Assembly (NCBI RefSeq): GCF_004197395.1
Contig: NZ_SELS01000019.1
Span: 1 to 64,000 of the forward strand
Direction: 5' to 3'
Source of the DNA: Paraburkholderia sp. UYCP14C
GTDB lineage: Bacteria; Pseudomonadota; Gammaproteobacteria; Burkholderiales; Burkholderiaceae
DNA: 64,000 bases
Below the pieces are notes generated by a model that was not told the origin of the DNA, did not search any database, and worked only from the letters and a program-made list of their open reading frames with translations. Shown one piece after another: positions 37,462 to 47,463 of this stretch. Numbering within the stretch: position 1 is the first letter of the stretch; each line of letters starts with the position of its first letter. The translations under genes were made by a program, and so were the position numbers.

Positions 37462-39255
37462 TTGAGCGCGAAGCCAACGTTAAGCAAACCCATGGGTTCA
37501 GGCGATGCGTCGTCGCCGGCCGTCGTCCTGCGGCGCCTGTGGCCATTCATCAAGCCGCTGCTGTGGGTCGTGGTCGGCGCGATCGTCGCGATGGCGGTGA
37601 GCGCCGGCACCGACGCCGCCATTCCCGCGCTGCTCAAGCCGCTGCTCGACAAGGGCTTCGGCTCGCACGCAGTCGACAAGACCAAGTGGCTCGTGCCGGT
37701 CGCGGTGATCGGCCTCGCGTTGATTCGCGGCGTGTCGCAGTACGCGTCCGGCTATCTGCTCGCGTACGTGTCGAACAAGATCCTGCTCAAACTGCGTCTG
37801 AAAATGTTCGATCGCATGATCCACACGAGCGTCGCGTTCTTCCAGCGCGAAACCGCGAGCACGGTGATCAACGCGATCGTCTTCGAGGTCAACCAGATTC
37901 TGAACGTGCTGCTGAGCGTGATGGTCACGCTCGTGCGCGACTCGCTGACGGTGATTTTCCTGCTCGGCTATCTGTTCTATCTGAACTGGCGCCTGACGCT
38001 GATCGTCGCGGTGCTGCTGCCGGGTATCGGCTGGCTGGTCGGCAAGATCAACCGCCGGCTGCGGCGCCTTAACCGCGAGCACCAACTGCTGACGAACGAG
38101 CTGTCGTACATCGTCGAGGAGACGGTGGGCGGCTACAAGGTCGTCAAGGTGCACAACGGCGAGCAGTACGAGATGGATCGCTTCACCGAGATGAGCCGGC
38201 GCCTGCGCGGCTACGCGATGCGCATGACGGTGTCCGGCGGCCTCGCGCAGCCGTTGACGCAGTTCCTCGCGTCGATCGCGCTCGCGGTCGTGATCACGAT
38301 CGCGGTGGTGCAGTCGTCGTCGGATCAGACGACGGTCGGCGGCTTCGTCGCGTTCGTCACGTCGATGCTGCTGATCATCTCGCCGCTCAAGCATCTGATG
38401 GACGTGAACCAGCCGTTGCAGCGCGGCATGACCGCGGCCGAGCTGATCTTCGGCCTGATCGACGAGCCGGCCGAGCCGGAAGGCGGCGGCAAGCCGCTCG
38501 CGCGGGCGCGCGGCGAGGTCGAGTTCCGCGACGTGTCGTTCGCCTACGGCACCAACTCCGCGCACAACCGGCACACGCTCGACCAGGTGTCGTTCAAGGT
38601 CGCACCGGGCGAGATGGTCGCGCTCGCGGGTCCGTCGGGCAGCGGCAAGACCACGCTCGTGAACCTGCTGCCGCGCTTCTTCGACCCAACCGGCGGCGCG
38701 ATTCTGGTCGACGGCGTCGCGCTGCCCGAATACGACCTGCATGCGCTGCGCAGCCAGATCGCGATGGTGAGCCAGGACGTGGTGCTGTTCAACGATACGA
38801 TCGCGAACAACGTCGCGTACGGGCAGACCGCCGACGCCGAGAAGGTCAAGGCGGCGCTGCGCGCGGCGAACCTGTGGGACACCGTGCAGGCGATGCCGCA
38901 GGGCATCGAGACGCTCGTCGGCGACAACGGCATGATGCTGTCGGGCGGCCAGCGCCAGCGTCTCGCGATCGCGCGCGCGATCTACAAGGACGCGCCGATC
39001 CTGATTCTCGACGAAGCGACCTCGGCGCTCGATTCCGAGTCCGAGCGCCACGTGCAGGCGGCGCTCGAAACGCTGATGAAGGGCCGCACCACGCTCGTGA
39101 TCGCGCACCGGCTGTCGACGATCGAGCGCGCCGACCGCATCCTCGTGATGGAAGCGGGGCGGATCGTCGAGCGCGGCAGCCATCGCGAGTTGCTGGAGCA
39201 CGATGGCCTGTACGCGCATCTGCATCGGATCCAGTTCCAGCAAAGCGCGGTTTGA
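37462..39255 (+). CDS. msbA: Lipid A export ABC transporter MsbA
   Basis: Homodimeric inner-membrane ABC flippase that moves lipid A-core to the periplasmic face. The 597-residue half transporter has six membrane helices (about residues 20-320) and a nucleotide domain: Walker [15 protein letters not shown], signature [14 protein letters not shown], and Walker [18 protein letters not shown] start at 37462 ([10 protein letters not shown]) is preferred because CAGAGGATTC precedes it; the ATG at 37492 has no ribosome-binding site. It sits in the LPS block. Confidence 0.96.
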   Translation: MSAKPTLSKPMGSGDASSPAVVLRRLWPFIKPLLWVVVGAIVAMAVSAGTDAAIPALLKPLLDKGFGSHAVDKTKWLVPVAVIGLALIRGVSQYASGYLLAYVSNKILLKLRLKMFDRMIHTSVAFFQRETASTVINAIVFEVNQILNVLLSVMVTLVRDSLTVIFLLGYLFYLNWRLTLIVAVLLPGIGWLVGKINRRLRRLNREHQLLTNELSYIVEETVGGYKVVKVHNGEQYEMDRFTEMSRRLRGYAMRMTVSGGLAQPLTQFLASIALAVVITIAVVQSSSDQTTVGGFVAFVTSMLLIISPLKHLMDVNQPLQRGMTAAELIFGLIDEPAEPEGGGKPLARARGEVEFRDVSFAYGTNSAHNRHTLDQVSFKVAPGEMVALAGPSGSGKTTLVNLLPRFFDPTGGAILVDGVALPEYDLHALRSQIAMVSQDVVLFNDTIANNVAYGQTADAEKVKAALRAANLWDTVQAMPQGIETLVGDNGMMLSGGQRQRLAIARAIYKDAPILILDEATSALDSESERHVQAALETLMKGRTTLVIAHRLSTIERADRILVMEAGRIVERGSHRELLEHDGLYAHLHRIQFQQSAV

Positions 39256-39426
39256 TCCGGCACACGGCGGGCGGGGGCTAGCGCGCCTTGCCGCGGCCGC
39301 GCCCTTGTTTTTTTTGGCCCATTTTCGAGACAGCTTTGTGCTTAAGTCTCAATTTGTTGCGCTCTTTTTCAGCACTAACACATGCTGGCGGGCAATGACA
39401 GTCCGTCTCGGGGAAATCGACTGCCC

Positions 39427-40479
39427 ATGTCTCACGACGATCCGAGCAAACCGCTCGTCTCCATCGCGCTCGCGACCTACAACGGCCGCACTTATCTGCC
39501 CGAACTGCTGGCTTCACTCGACGCGCAGAGCTGGCCCCATCTCGAAGTCGTGGTATCCGACGACGCCTCCTGCGACGGCACCCGCGAACTGCTCGCGTCC
39601 CATGCGGGACGCGTGCCGGTGCGGCTCGTCGGCGATGGCACGCGGGCCGGCATCGTCGGCAATTTCGAGCGCGCGCTCGCCGGCTGCCGCGGCGACTACA
39701 TCGCGCTCGCCGACCAGGACGACGTCTGGGCGCCCGAGAAAATCACCGATCTGATGCACGAGCTGCGGCGCGCGGAAAGTGCCGGCGGCTGCGCGGCGAC
39801 GCCGGCGCTCGCATTCTGCGATATCGAGCTCGTCGACTCGACGCTGCGTCGTCTGTCGCACTCGCTGTTCGATATCACCGCGAAGTCGCGCTGCGCGACG
39901 CGATTGCGCGATTTTCTGCTGAGCAACCATGTGCCCGGCTGCGCGATGCTCGTCAATCGAGCGACGCTCGAACGCGCGCTGCCGTTCCCGCCCGGCATCG
40001 TGATGCACGACTGGTGGCTCGCGATGGTGGTCGCGTCGTTCGGCGAGATTCGCCACGTCGCGGTACCGCATCTGAAGTATCGGCAGCACGAAAGGAACGC
40101 GGTCGGCGCGAGCGCGACCAACGAGCGCGGCGCGGCGCGCGAAGAATGCGGCGCCGAAGCGGCCCGCCGGCGCGGCGCGAGCCGGCGGCGGCAGATCGAA
40201 GCGATCGCGGATCAGGTGCGGGTGTTCGCGCGACGCTTCGGCGCCGAGCTGCCCGTCGACGCGCGCCACGACATGCATGCGTTTTCGCGTGGCGTCGCGA
40301 GCTGGCGCGGTGCGTTCGAGTTCGTGATGATCAGCCACACCGGCGAGACGTTCATGCGCTCGGTGAAGATGCTGCGGCGCTTGCGAGCGAGCGTGCTGAG
40401 CTTTGGCGTCGAGACGCGACGGCCGAGTCTCGTGCGACGCTTGCGGCAGCGGCGCGGTGCGTCGCGCAGACTTTCGTGA
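39427..40479 (+). CDS. Glycosyltransferase family 2 (outer LPS)
   Basis: A 350-residue GT2 enzyme with LVSIALATYNGRTYLPELLA at the start, VSDDASCDGTRELL, and the metal-binding IALADQDDVWAPEKI, a form common in rhamnosyltransferase-like proteins of O-antigen and core clusters. The middle MHDWWLAMVVASFGEI is typical of that subgroup. The C-terminal 100 residues are Arg-rich. ATG 39427 comes after GGGGAAATC. It follows msbA by about 170 bases of AT-rich DNA and may have its own promoter. The sugar donor is unknown. Confidence 0.86.
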   Translation: MSHDDPSKPLVSIALATYNGRTYLPELLASLDAQSWPHLEVVVSDDASCDGTRELLASHAGRVPVRLVGDGTRAGIVGNFERALAGCRGDYIALADQDDVWAPEKITDLMHELRRAESAGGCAATPALAFCDIELVDSTLRRLSHSLFDITAKSRCATRLRDFLLSNHVPGCAMLVNRATLERALPFPPGIVMHDWWLAMVVASFGEIRHVAVPHLKYRQHERNAVGASATNERGAAREECGAEAARRRGASRRRQIEAIADQVRVFARRFGAELPVDARHDMHAFSRGVASWRGAFEFVMISHTGETFMRSVKMLRRLRASVLSFGVETRRPSLVRRLRQRRGASRRLS

Positions 40480-40522
40480 CCGGTGTCGGGTCGCAAAGCA
40501 CCACCAGATTGCACCGTCGTCT

Positions 40523-41530
40523 TCAGGCCTTGCCGCGCCGCACGACCCGCTTGATCCAGATGCCCGGCGCATAGACCACCGGGCAACTCGCATACAGAAA
40601 CATCCGAATCCGCAGCCCGAGTTTCACGCCGGCGCTGCGCGTCACCAGCCCGATGCGTTCGCCGAGGCTGCCGGCTTCGAACATCGCGTGGATGAACTGC
40701 TCGCGCGCGAGCTTCGGCGCCATCGCCGAGCGCATGCGTTCGCCGACCCCGACGATCTCGGCGTCGCGCTGCAGCTGCGCGAGCTCCGCGAGCCCATAGC
40801 GATTGCTCTGCCGCATCCGCGCGATCAGCTCGTCGACCGACTGATAGCGACGCTTGCGCGAAAGCCCGCCGCGCCGGTAGCGCACCAGCGGCTCGCGCAG
40901 ACTGATCGCGCCACCCGACAGGATCGCGCGTAGCACCATGATCTGATCCTCGGCTGCGGCTCCCGGCAGCATCGGCCCAAAGCGCTCGATCAGGCGTCGC
41001 GACCACGTGTGCGCCGCGCCGATCAGCCACGGACGCTCGACGAGCCAGTCGTCGAAGCTGCGATAGCGGTCGAGCCCGGTCGGGCTCACGCGCTCGTGCA
41101 CGTGACCCGTTTCGTCCATGTCGGCGAGGTCGGTCGCGATCAGGTCGGGGCGGCGCCCATGCGCGAGCCAGCAGTCGACCACACGCTCGCAGCGCTCGGG
41201 TGCCGACATGTCGTCGCCGGCGGCGACGAACAGCAGCTCGCCGTGCGCGAGCTGCGCGAGTTGCGACAGGTGCGCGCTGATACCCTGGTTCACGGAATTG
41301 CGCCGCGCGATCACGCGATGCGGCCCTGCGTAGCCGGCAAGCGCCGCTTCGATCGCGGCGTAGGTGGCGTCACTGGACGCGTCGTCGGAGACGATGATTT
41401 CGAGCGGCTGATAGGTTTGCGCGAGCGCGCTGCGCACGGCGTCGCCGATCTGCTCTGCCTGGTTGTAGGCGATCACCAGCATCGAGACGAGCGGGCGGGT
41501 GGTGTCGGCGGGCGGCAAGCTATCGGTCAT
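40523..41530 (-). CDS. Glycosyltransferase family 2
   Basis: A 335-residue GT2 protein: LVSMLVIAYNQAEQIGDAVR, then VSDDASSDATYAAIEAAL and FVAAGDDMSAPERCERVVD as the acidic donor site. A middle region with PGAAAEDQIMVLRAILSGG and a hydrophobic C-terminal patch (MFLYASCPVVYAPGIWI) suggest weak membrane contact. It is convergent with the previous GT2 gene and divergent from the GT4 gene. Acceptor and sugar are unknown; its role in the LPS block is inferred from position. Confidence 0.85.
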   Translation of the reverse strand: MTDSLPPADTTRPLVSMLVIAYNQAEQIGDAVRSALAQTYQPLEIIVSDDASSDATYAAIEAALAGYAGPHRVIARRNSVNQGISAHLSQLAQLAHGELLFVAAGDDMSAPERCERVVDCWLAHGRRPDLIATDLADMDETGHVHERVSPTGLDRYRSFDDWLVERPWLIGAAHTWSRRLIERFGPMLPGAAAEDQIMVLRAILSGGAISLREPLVRYRRGGLSRKRRYQSVDELIARMRQSNRYGLAELAQLQRDAEIVGVGERMRSAMAPKLAREQFIHAMFEAGSLGERIGLVTRSAGVKLGLRIRMFLYASCPVVYAPGIWIKRVVRRGKA

Positions 41531-41714
41531 GGAGTCGGGGCGAAGGCGATTGGCCTAGATTCTAGCCGCTCGCGACCGCGCCGCGCCGCTCGACCCACGC
41601 GCGAAATCTGAGCGCAGCGACCTGAGTTCCGCGAAACCCATCCTTTACAATTGCCGCTGCCCCGCAACTGCGCGCACGGCTTGATCCGCGCGTGCATCTC
41701 ACCGAGACCAGTCC

Positions 41715-42809
41715 TTGTCAGAGCCAACCCGCGACCCGAGCCGCCGTCCCCTCACCGACCTCGCACTGACCGCCCAGGCGCTGAAGAACAGCGGCGGCGC
41801 CGAGCGCTACACGCGCGACGTGATCGCGGGCCTGCATCGGCTGGGACTGCGCCCGACGCTGTTCGCGCGCGAGATCGACCGCGCGCTGCCGGAGGCCGCG
41901 TGGATCGATGCGCAGCCGCTCAATGTGCGCTGGGCGCCGCGCAAGCTGCGCAACCTCGCGTTCGACTGGCGTCTGAAGCAGCGTTTAAAGCGGCATCGTC
42001 CGGACTGCGTGTTCTCGATCAATCACTCGACGCATGCCGACGTCGCGTTGTGCGGCGGCACGCACCCGGGCTCGCTCGAAGCCGCGGGCCGCGCGCCGCG
42101 CCGCAGCGACGCATGGCAGATCGAGCTCGAGCGCCGCGTCTACACGCGGGCGCGCTCGATCGTCGCGCATTCGCAATTGATGAGCCGCGAGTTGCAGCGT
42201 TTCTACGACGTGCCGGCCGAGCGCATCGACGTGCTTTATCCGCCGGTCGACACCGAACGCTTCAGGCCGCTCGACGCCGCCGCGCGCGCGGCGGTGCGCC
42301 GCCAGCTCGGTGTGCCCGACGATCGCGTGATGTTCGTGTTCTCGTCGACGAGTCACGAGCGCAAGGGCTATCCGCTGCTCGAAGCGTTTTTCTCGCGCAC
42401 GACGCTGCCGGTCTGCCTCGTCGTCGCCGGCCGCCCGGTGCCGAAAACCGGCGACACAATTCGTTACGCGGGTTACAGCAAGGACATCGAGAAACTGTTT
42501 GCGGCCGCCGATTTCACGGTCGTCGCGTCGGCGTACGAGCCGTTCGGGCTGGTCGGCGTGGAGTCGGTGATGTGCGGCACGCCGCTCGTGATCGCCGACA
42601 ACGTCGGCTCGGCGGAGACTGTGACCGGCGCCGCGAAGATCGAGTTCTCGCGGCAGTCCGTGGGGAGTTTCGAGCGCGCGATCGGGCAGGCGCTTGAGCG
42701 CGTGAAGAGCGGCGGCGCGCGCATCGCGGCGCCGCGCGAGAACCTCGTGTACGACCCGAGCGTCGACGCGCACGTCGCGGCGCTTTACGAGGTGTTCACG
42801 CGAGGATGA
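41715..42809 (+). CDS. Glycosyltransferase family 4 (GT-B fold)
   Basis: A 364-residue retaining GT4 enzyme. The N-terminal part has KNSGGAERYTRDVIAGLHRL; the C-terminal nucleotide-sugar domain has VFSSTSHERKGYPLLEAF and the conserved E-X7-E motif in YEPFGLVGVESVMCGTPLV. The start is a TTG at 41715 (SEPTRDPSRR); no in-frame ATG gives a complete domain, and a TACAAT box lies at 41646-41651. The enzyme likely adds a hexose or heptose to LPS core. It is convergent with the O-antigen ligase gene. Confidence 0.87.
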   Translation: MSEPTRDPSRRPLTDLALTAQALKNSGGAERYTRDVIAGLHRLGLRPTLFAREIDRALPEAAWIDAQPLNVRWAPRKLRNLAFDWRLKQRLKRHRPDCVFSINHSTHADVALCGGTHPGSLEAAGRAPRRSDAWQIELERRVYTRARSIVAHSQLMSRELQRFYDVPAERIDVLYPPVDTERFRPLDAAARAAVRRQLGVPDDRVMFVFSSTSHERKGYPLLEAFFSRTTLPVCLVVAGRPVPKTGDTIRYAGYSKDIEKLFAAADFTVVASAYEPFGLVGVESVMCGTPLVIADNVGSAETVTGAAKIEFSRQSVGSFERAIGQALERVKSGGARIAAPRENLVYDPSVDAHVAALYEVFTRG

Positions 42810-42852
42810 CGGCGGCGCCGCGCGCGGCTCGCCGCTTGCCGTCAAGGCAGAA

Positions 42853-44154
42853 TCAATCGCCCGGCTGCGTCTCGCGCACGACCGCGGCTGGCGTCGGCGC
42901 AGCCCGCGCTTCATCGCGCAGCTCGCGTTGGCGCGCATCGATCACCGCCAGCAGCGTCGCCACCAGCGAGGCGAGCAGCACCGTCACCATCATCGGCACC
43001 AGCACGTCGATCGTGAGCCCGAAGATCACCGTGCTCGTCGCGACCCCGAGGCCCGCGTACGACGCGGCGCGGATCGCCGGATCGGTCGCATGCCGGTGTC
43101 GCCAGAAATACACCGTGATCCCGTAGTAGAACAGCAGCAGGCAGATCACGCCGATCGTGCCCATCTCGGCGAGCGTCGAGAAAAAGTCGCTGTGCGCGCG
43201 CTCGTTGACGATCTCGGCCTTCACTTCGCCGCGCCTCGCCATCGCGCCGAGCTCGTCGACCAGATGGCCCTTGCCGACGCCCCAGACCGGATGCCGCTCG
43301 AACATCATCCGCGACGCGTTCCACAGTTGCAGGCGCAGGCCGGTGGCCGTGTCGTCCTCACCCTTGTGCATCATCGACACGTCGTTCGGCACCTCGGCAA
43401 AGCGCTTCTGCACCCGCTCGGTCGACAGCACCCCGCCCGCCACGATCAGAATCGCGAGCGTCGCGATCAGCAGGCGCTTCTTCTGCGTGAACCAGCCGTA
43501 CTGCATGCCGAGCAGCACGACGAACACCGGCACCGCGAGCCAGCCGCCGCGCGAGCCCGACAGAAACGACGCATAGCCGCCCGACACCAGCGCGAGCACG
43601 CGCGGCACGAGCACGCGCCAGTCGCGCGGATTGTCCCAGCCGAGCGTGAACACGGACAGGAACGCGAGCAGCAGCGCGGTATCGCCGAACGGAATCGCGT
43701 TCGTGTACGAGTTGTTCAGGCGATTCGCGTCGGTCCAGCCGCCGGGCGGCTGGGTGATGATCGCCCATGCGCCGACCGCGAGCGCGCCGGCCGCGCAGCC
43801 CCAGCCGATCATGCGCAGATTGCGCGACGGCAATTGCCGCAGCAGCAGGAACACCAGTAGCGCGAGCAGGAACCGCGACGCGTTGTCGAACTCGCGTGGC
43901 AGCCAGTAGCCGAGCACCAGCTGCTGCGTGCCGATCCCGACGGCGAACGCGAGCATGCCGATCGTGAACCAGCGATAGGTGCGCAACGCGGAGAAATAGC
44001 CCGGCACGCGCCGGTTGACGATGGCCGCGCCGAGCGCGAGCGCGACGAGCGCGAAAAAGCAGTAGCCGGTTCCGCCGCGCCACATCAGATTGACGGCGGG
44101 CGCGAGAAACAGCAGAGCCGACGTGAGCCAGACCAGGCTGGAAGCAAAAATCAT
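42853..44154 (-). CDS. waaL: O-antigen ligase family protein (WaaL-like)
   Basis: A 433-residue integral membrane protein with about 10-12 helices, of the Wzy_C/WaaL family that joins O-antigen to lipid A-core in the periplasm. The large periplasmic loop lies near residues 255-335 and contains HPVWGVGKGHLVDELG and ERAHSDFFSTLAEMGTIGV, with the conserved His. An Arg-Gly segment FLSGSRGGWLAVPVFVVL is also typical. Wzy polymerases share this fold, but the surrounding core genes favour the ligase. It is flanked by glycosyltransferase genes. Confidence 0.82.
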   Translation of the reverse strand: MIFASSLVWLTSALLFLAPAVNLMWRGGTGYCFFALVALALGAAIVNRRVPGYFSALRTYRWFTIGMLAFAVGIGTQQLVLGYWLPREFDNASRFLLALLVFLLLRQLPSRNLRMIGWGCAAGALAVGAWAIITQPPGGWTDANRLNNSYTNAIPFGDTALLLAFLSVFTLGWDNPRDWRVLVPRVLALVSGGYASFLSGSRGGWLAVPVFVVLLGMQYGWFTQKKRLLIATLAILIVAGGVLSTERVQKRFAEVPNDVSMMHKGEDDTATGLRLQLWNASRMMFERHPVWGVGKGHLVDELGAMARRGEVKAEIVNERAHSDFFSTLAEMGTIGVICLLLFYYGITVYFWRHRHATDPAIRAASYAGLGVATSTVIFGLTIDVLVPMMVTVLLASLVATLLAVIDARQRELRDEARAAPTPAAVVRETQPGD

Positions 44155-44445
44155 AGGTCTACGTTATCGATGAACACACTACCGTTGCGGTGGTGAAAAT
44201 TGCAGGGGGCGCCGGACCATTCGAGTCCTTCAATACGGTAGAGCGATCCGGATTATAACCATGCGCTTCCTTGCGAAATGCTTGCTGCCGCACGCGGTAA
44301 GGTGTCGCTGGCCCGCGGGATGCGGCCGGGGCGGGGGCGGGCGCCGTCTGTCGTGCGGGCAGGCGGGGGCGGTACAATCGCGCGACATTCATGGCCGGCG
44401 CGCGGCGCATGCCGCGCCCCGTGCCCAGCTCAACGGACCGACTCG

Positions 44446-45291
44446 ATGTTCTCAATCATCATCCCGACCTGGAACAACCTGCCTTATCTGCGCCTCGTGA
44501 TCAAAAGCCTGCGACGTCATTCGACGCATCCGCACCAGATCATCGTGCACGTCAACGACGGCTCGGACGGCACGCTCGCGTGGGTGCGCGACGAGGGCAT
44601 CGAGCACACGGCGTCGCCCGGCAATATCGGCATCTGCCACGCGGTCAATATCGCGGCGGCGCGCGCGACGCGAGACTACATCGTCTACATGAACGACGAC
44701 ATGTACTGCTGTCCCGGCTGGGATGAAGCGCTCGTCAAGCGTCTCCCGCAGATGCCGGCCGACAACCTGTTCATGCTGTCGGGCACGATGATCGAGCCGG
44801 TCGATTCCGGCAATCCGTGCGTGGTCGTGCGCGACTTCGGCCGCGACGCGCAGGTGTTTCGCGCCGACGAGCTGATCGCGGCAACCCCCAGCCTCGTGCG
44901 CGCCGACTGGCGCGGCGCGACATGGCCGCCGACGCTCGTGCATCGCGACTGGTGGTTCAAGGTGGGCGGCTACAGCAGCGAGCTGAGCCCCGGCATGAGC
45001 AGTGACAACGATTTCTCGATGAAACTGTGGGACGCCGGCTGCCGCGTGTTCGTCGGCGTCGGCGACAGTCTCGTCTATCACTTCCAGCAGAAGAGCACCG
45101 GCAAGGTCGTGAAGAACGACGGGCGTCGCCAGTTCCTCAACAAGTGGGGGATGACGCAGGCGACCTTCGACCGCTATTACCTGCGCCGCGGCACCGCCAT
45201 CGACGGCGCGCTCGAGGTCAGCGAGCCCGAGCGCACCGGCCGGCTGCGTCGGGCGCTGCTGAAGTCGCGCATCAAGCGCGCGTTGGGCTGA
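44446..45291 (+). CDS. Glycosyltransferase family 2
   Basis: A 281-residue GT2 enzyme, with MFSIIIPTWNNLPYLRLVIK at the start, VHVNDGSDGTLAWVRDEG, the metal site YIVYMNDDMYCCPGWDEAL, and a HRDWWFKVGGYSSELSPGMS acceptor loop. The end is basic (KSRIKRALG), which can favour membrane contact. It is divergent from waaL, with a TACAAT box at 44373-44378 about 70 bases upstream. Sugar and linkage are not predictable. Paired with waaL it probably works on core or O-unit assembly. Confidence 0.87.
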   Translation: MFSIIIPTWNNLPYLRLVIKSLRRHSTHPHQIIVHVNDGSDGTLAWVRDEGIEHTASPGNIGICHAVNIAAARATRDYIVYMNDDMYCCPGWDEALVKRLPQMPADNLFMLSGTMIEPVDSGNPCVVVRDFGRDAQVFRADELIAATPSLVRADWRGATWPPTLVHRDWWFKVGGYSSELSPGMSSDNDFSMKLWDAGCRVFVGVGDSLVYHFQQKSTGKVVKNDGRRQFLNKWGMTQATFDRYYLRRGTAIDGALEVSEPERTGRLRRALLKSRIKRALG

Positions 45292-45347
45292 CCGGCGTCG
45301 AGCCGCAAGCGGCTGCTCGACGCATCGCGTGTGTCGAACGCCGCCTG

Positions 45348-45674
45348 TCAAACGCCGCCCGTCACGAGCGGAAGCACCGTCAGATCCGGATGCGTGCCGT
45401 CGACGATGCTGCGCCCCACGTGCACCGCTTCGTATAGCGCGTCGTCGAGGCTCGCGAAGCTCTCCTCGCCGTCCGCGTGAAACGGCACGGCATGGCCCGG
45501 AAGGTGGGGGTTGGCCCCCGGATGGCAGACGTAGCCGAGGTACGTGTAGCGGCTCTTATGCGCGGCCGCATCGGCCGCACGCGCGGGGTCGGGCGGGTCC
45601 TTCTCGACGGGTGACACGTGTATCTCGAAGCCCTCATATTGCACCGTCTGCCAGTTTGCGGTTTCGTCGGCCAT
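45348..45674 (-). CDS. Conserved hypothetical protein (108 residues)
   Basis: An intact short protein MADETANWQTVQYEGFEIHV rich in acidic residues and histidines, with YTYLGYVCHPGANPHLPGHA and a C-terminal SLDDALYEAVHVGRSIVDG helix. GACGGAGGCGG sits before the ATG as a ribosome-binding site. No signal or membrane helix is seen. It is co-oriented with the downstream-lying ester-cyclase-like gene but separated by about 70 bases. I cannot name a family. Confidence 0.75.
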   Translation of the reverse strand: MADETANWQTVQYEGFEIHVSPVEKDPPDPARAADAAAHKSRYTYLGYVCHPGANPHLPGHAVPFHADGEESFASLDDALYEAVHVGRSIVDGTHPDLTVLPLVTGGV

Positions 45675-45746
45675 GACCGCCTCCGTCTGGGTCTGTTCTG
45701 TCCAAAAAGTCTAGGTGATTTGCCGCCAAAACGCGCGGGCGCCCGG

Positions 45747-46331
45747 CTACGGTTTGATCGCGCCGAGTTGCTTCAGCAGCGTCAGGTTGTCCTCGAGATG
45801 CCAGTTTTCGACGATCCGGCCGTCCTCCACGCGATACAGGTCGAACGCCTGGAAGTCGACAGTCTGGCCGTTGCCCTTCAGGTTCTGGAACTGGCCGGTG
45901 AAGTGGCCATGAAAGTGCAGATGCACCGATGCGCGGTCGCCGGCCACGACCAGATCGTCGATCTCCGCGTGCAGGTCGGGCACCGCCGCGCGGAATCCCT
46001 TCGACGCCTGCAACGGACCGTTCGGGCCCTGCGGGCGACCGTCCGGCAGCGTCCTGTCGATGAACGCGGGTGACAGCGCGAGCCGCGCATACGCTTCGTC
46101 ACCGGTGTTCCAGAACCCGGCGTAGCGGCGCGCGGCGAGCACGACCGCGGCGCCTTGCGGGGAATTGCTGTCGAGCGCGAGATGGTGCGGCGTGGGCAGC
46201 GCGGCGTCGTTCGCGGCTGGCGCGGAATCCGCGGCGTATGCGTTGATTGCGCCGCTTGCGCCGATTGCACTGGCGAGGCCGACGGCGACGAGAACCTGAC
46301 GGGCAAGACGGGAAATCGTTGCGTTGCTCAT
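45747..46331 (-). CDS. Secreted SnoaL/ester-cyclase-like (NTF2 fold) protein
   Basis: A 194-residue precursor with a signal peptide (ARQVLVAVGLASAIGASGAI, cut near AYA-AD) and a mature SnoaL-like NTF2-fold domain: RRYAGFWNTGDEAYARLALS, KGFRAAVPDLHAEIDDLVVA, and DLYRVEDGRIVENWHLEDNL. Cytoplasmic homologues cyclise polyketides or bind small molecules; the export signal makes a periplasmic role likely. The ATG has CAGGAGCG upstream. Substrate unknown. Confidence 0.83.
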   Translation of the reverse strand: MSNATISRLARQVLVAVGLASAIGASGAINAYAADSAPAANDAALPTPHHLALDSNSPQGAAVVLAARRYAGFWNTGDEAYARLALSPAFIDRTLPDGRPQGPNGPLQASKGFRAAVPDLHAEIDDLVVAGDRASVHLHFHGHFTGQFQNLKGNGQTVDFQAFDLYRVEDGRIVENWHLEDNLTLLKQLGAIKP

Positions 46332-46524
46332 GATGCGCTCCTGGGAGGTGGGTTGATGAAGCGCATTCTGCTGACATCGGCCGCATTTGATAATTGGCCT
46401 GAAGCTGGAAAGATTTTCATCTTATTTTTGAAAATAACTCATCGCCAGGATCGCGTCCGTCAGAACGCCCCGGCCGCTTCTCGTCGGATAAAATGCTGCG
46501 CTTTGCCTAAATCCGACTTCGCTC

Positions 46525-47460
46525 ATGTGGTTCAAAAACCTTCAGCTGCACCGTTTGCCCGCTCCGTGGTCCGTCACCCCTGAACAGATGCAGAAGTGGC
46601 TCGCGCCGTACGCGTTCGCGCCCGGCCAGAGCGTCGAGATGCAAGCCCAAGGCTGGGCGCCGCCGCGCGACGGCGACTCGCTCGTCTACGCGATGAACGG
46701 TCAGATGCTGCTGACGTTCCGTGCCGAGAAGAAGCTGCTGCCCGCGTCGGTCGTCACCCAGATCACGCGCGAGCGCGCGGCCGAGCTCGAAGATCAGCAG
46801 GGCTTCAAGCCGGGCCGCAAGCAGATGCGCGAGCTGAAGGAGCAGGTCACCGACGAGCTGCGGCCGCGCGCGTTCAGCATCCGCCGCGATACGCGTGTGT
46901 GGATCGATTGCGCGAATGGCTGGCTCGTGATCGACGCGGCGTCGCAGGCGGTCGCCGACGACGTGCGCGGACTGCTCGTGAAGTCGATCGACCAGTTGCC
47001 GCTGATGACGGTGCGCGTCGCGCAGTCGCCGGTCGCGGCGATGACCGGCTGGCTGCTCGACGGCGATGGGCCGGCGGGTTTCACGCTCGATCAGGACACC
47101 GAGCTGCGTTCGCCCGCCGAGGGCAACGCGACGGTGCGCTATGTCGGCCATGCGCTGGACGCCGAAGACATGCGCCGCCACATCGAGGCGGGCAAGCAAT
47201 GCATGCGGCTTGCGATGACGTGGAACGATCGCGTGTCGTTCGTGCTGACGCCGTCGCTGACGATCAAGCGCATCACGCCGCTCGACGTGCTCAAGGAAGC
47301 GAGCGACCCGACCGCGCAGAACGACGACGAACGCTTCGATTCCGATGTCGCACTGATGACGGCCGAGCTCGATCGCATGCTGCGCGATCTGATCGACGCG
47401 CTGGGCGGCGAGCAGGATGGCATCGAAGGGTTCGCATTGCCGCAGGCCGTGGCGGCCTGA
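46525..47460 (+). CDS. rdgC: Recombination-associated protein RdgC
   Basis: Ring-shaped DNA-binding protein that limits RecA action and helps replication restart. It has 311 residues, like E. coli RdgC. It begins [11 protein letters not shown] and contains the conserved [20 protein letters not shown] and [16 protein letters not shown] stretch and [14 protein letters not shown] late in the chain. It is transcribed alone, convergent with the FecR-type gene; only three bases separate the two stop codons. Confidence 0.96.
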   Translation: MWFKNLQLHRLPAPWSVTPEQMQKWLAPYAFAPGQSVEMQAQGWAPPRDGDSLVYAMNGQMLLTFRAEKKLLPASVVTQITRERAAELEDQQGFKPGRKQMRELKEQVTDELRPRAFSIRRDTRVWIDCANGWLVIDAASQAVADDVRGLLVKSIDQLPLMTVRVAQSPVAAMTGWLLDGDGPAGFTLDQDTELRSPAEGNATVRYVGHALDAEDMRRHIEAGKQCMRLAMTWNDRVSFVLTPSLTIKRITPLDVLKEASDPTAQNDDERFDSDVALMTAELDRMLRDLIDALGGEQDGIEGFALPQAVAA

Positions 47461-47463
47461 GCG

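Noticed and set aside
39278-39517. Basic 79-residue minus-strand frame ending in a lysine/arginine tail
   Set aside because: It overlaps the start of the GT2 gene and has no good start codon or ribosome-binding site near its plausible part.
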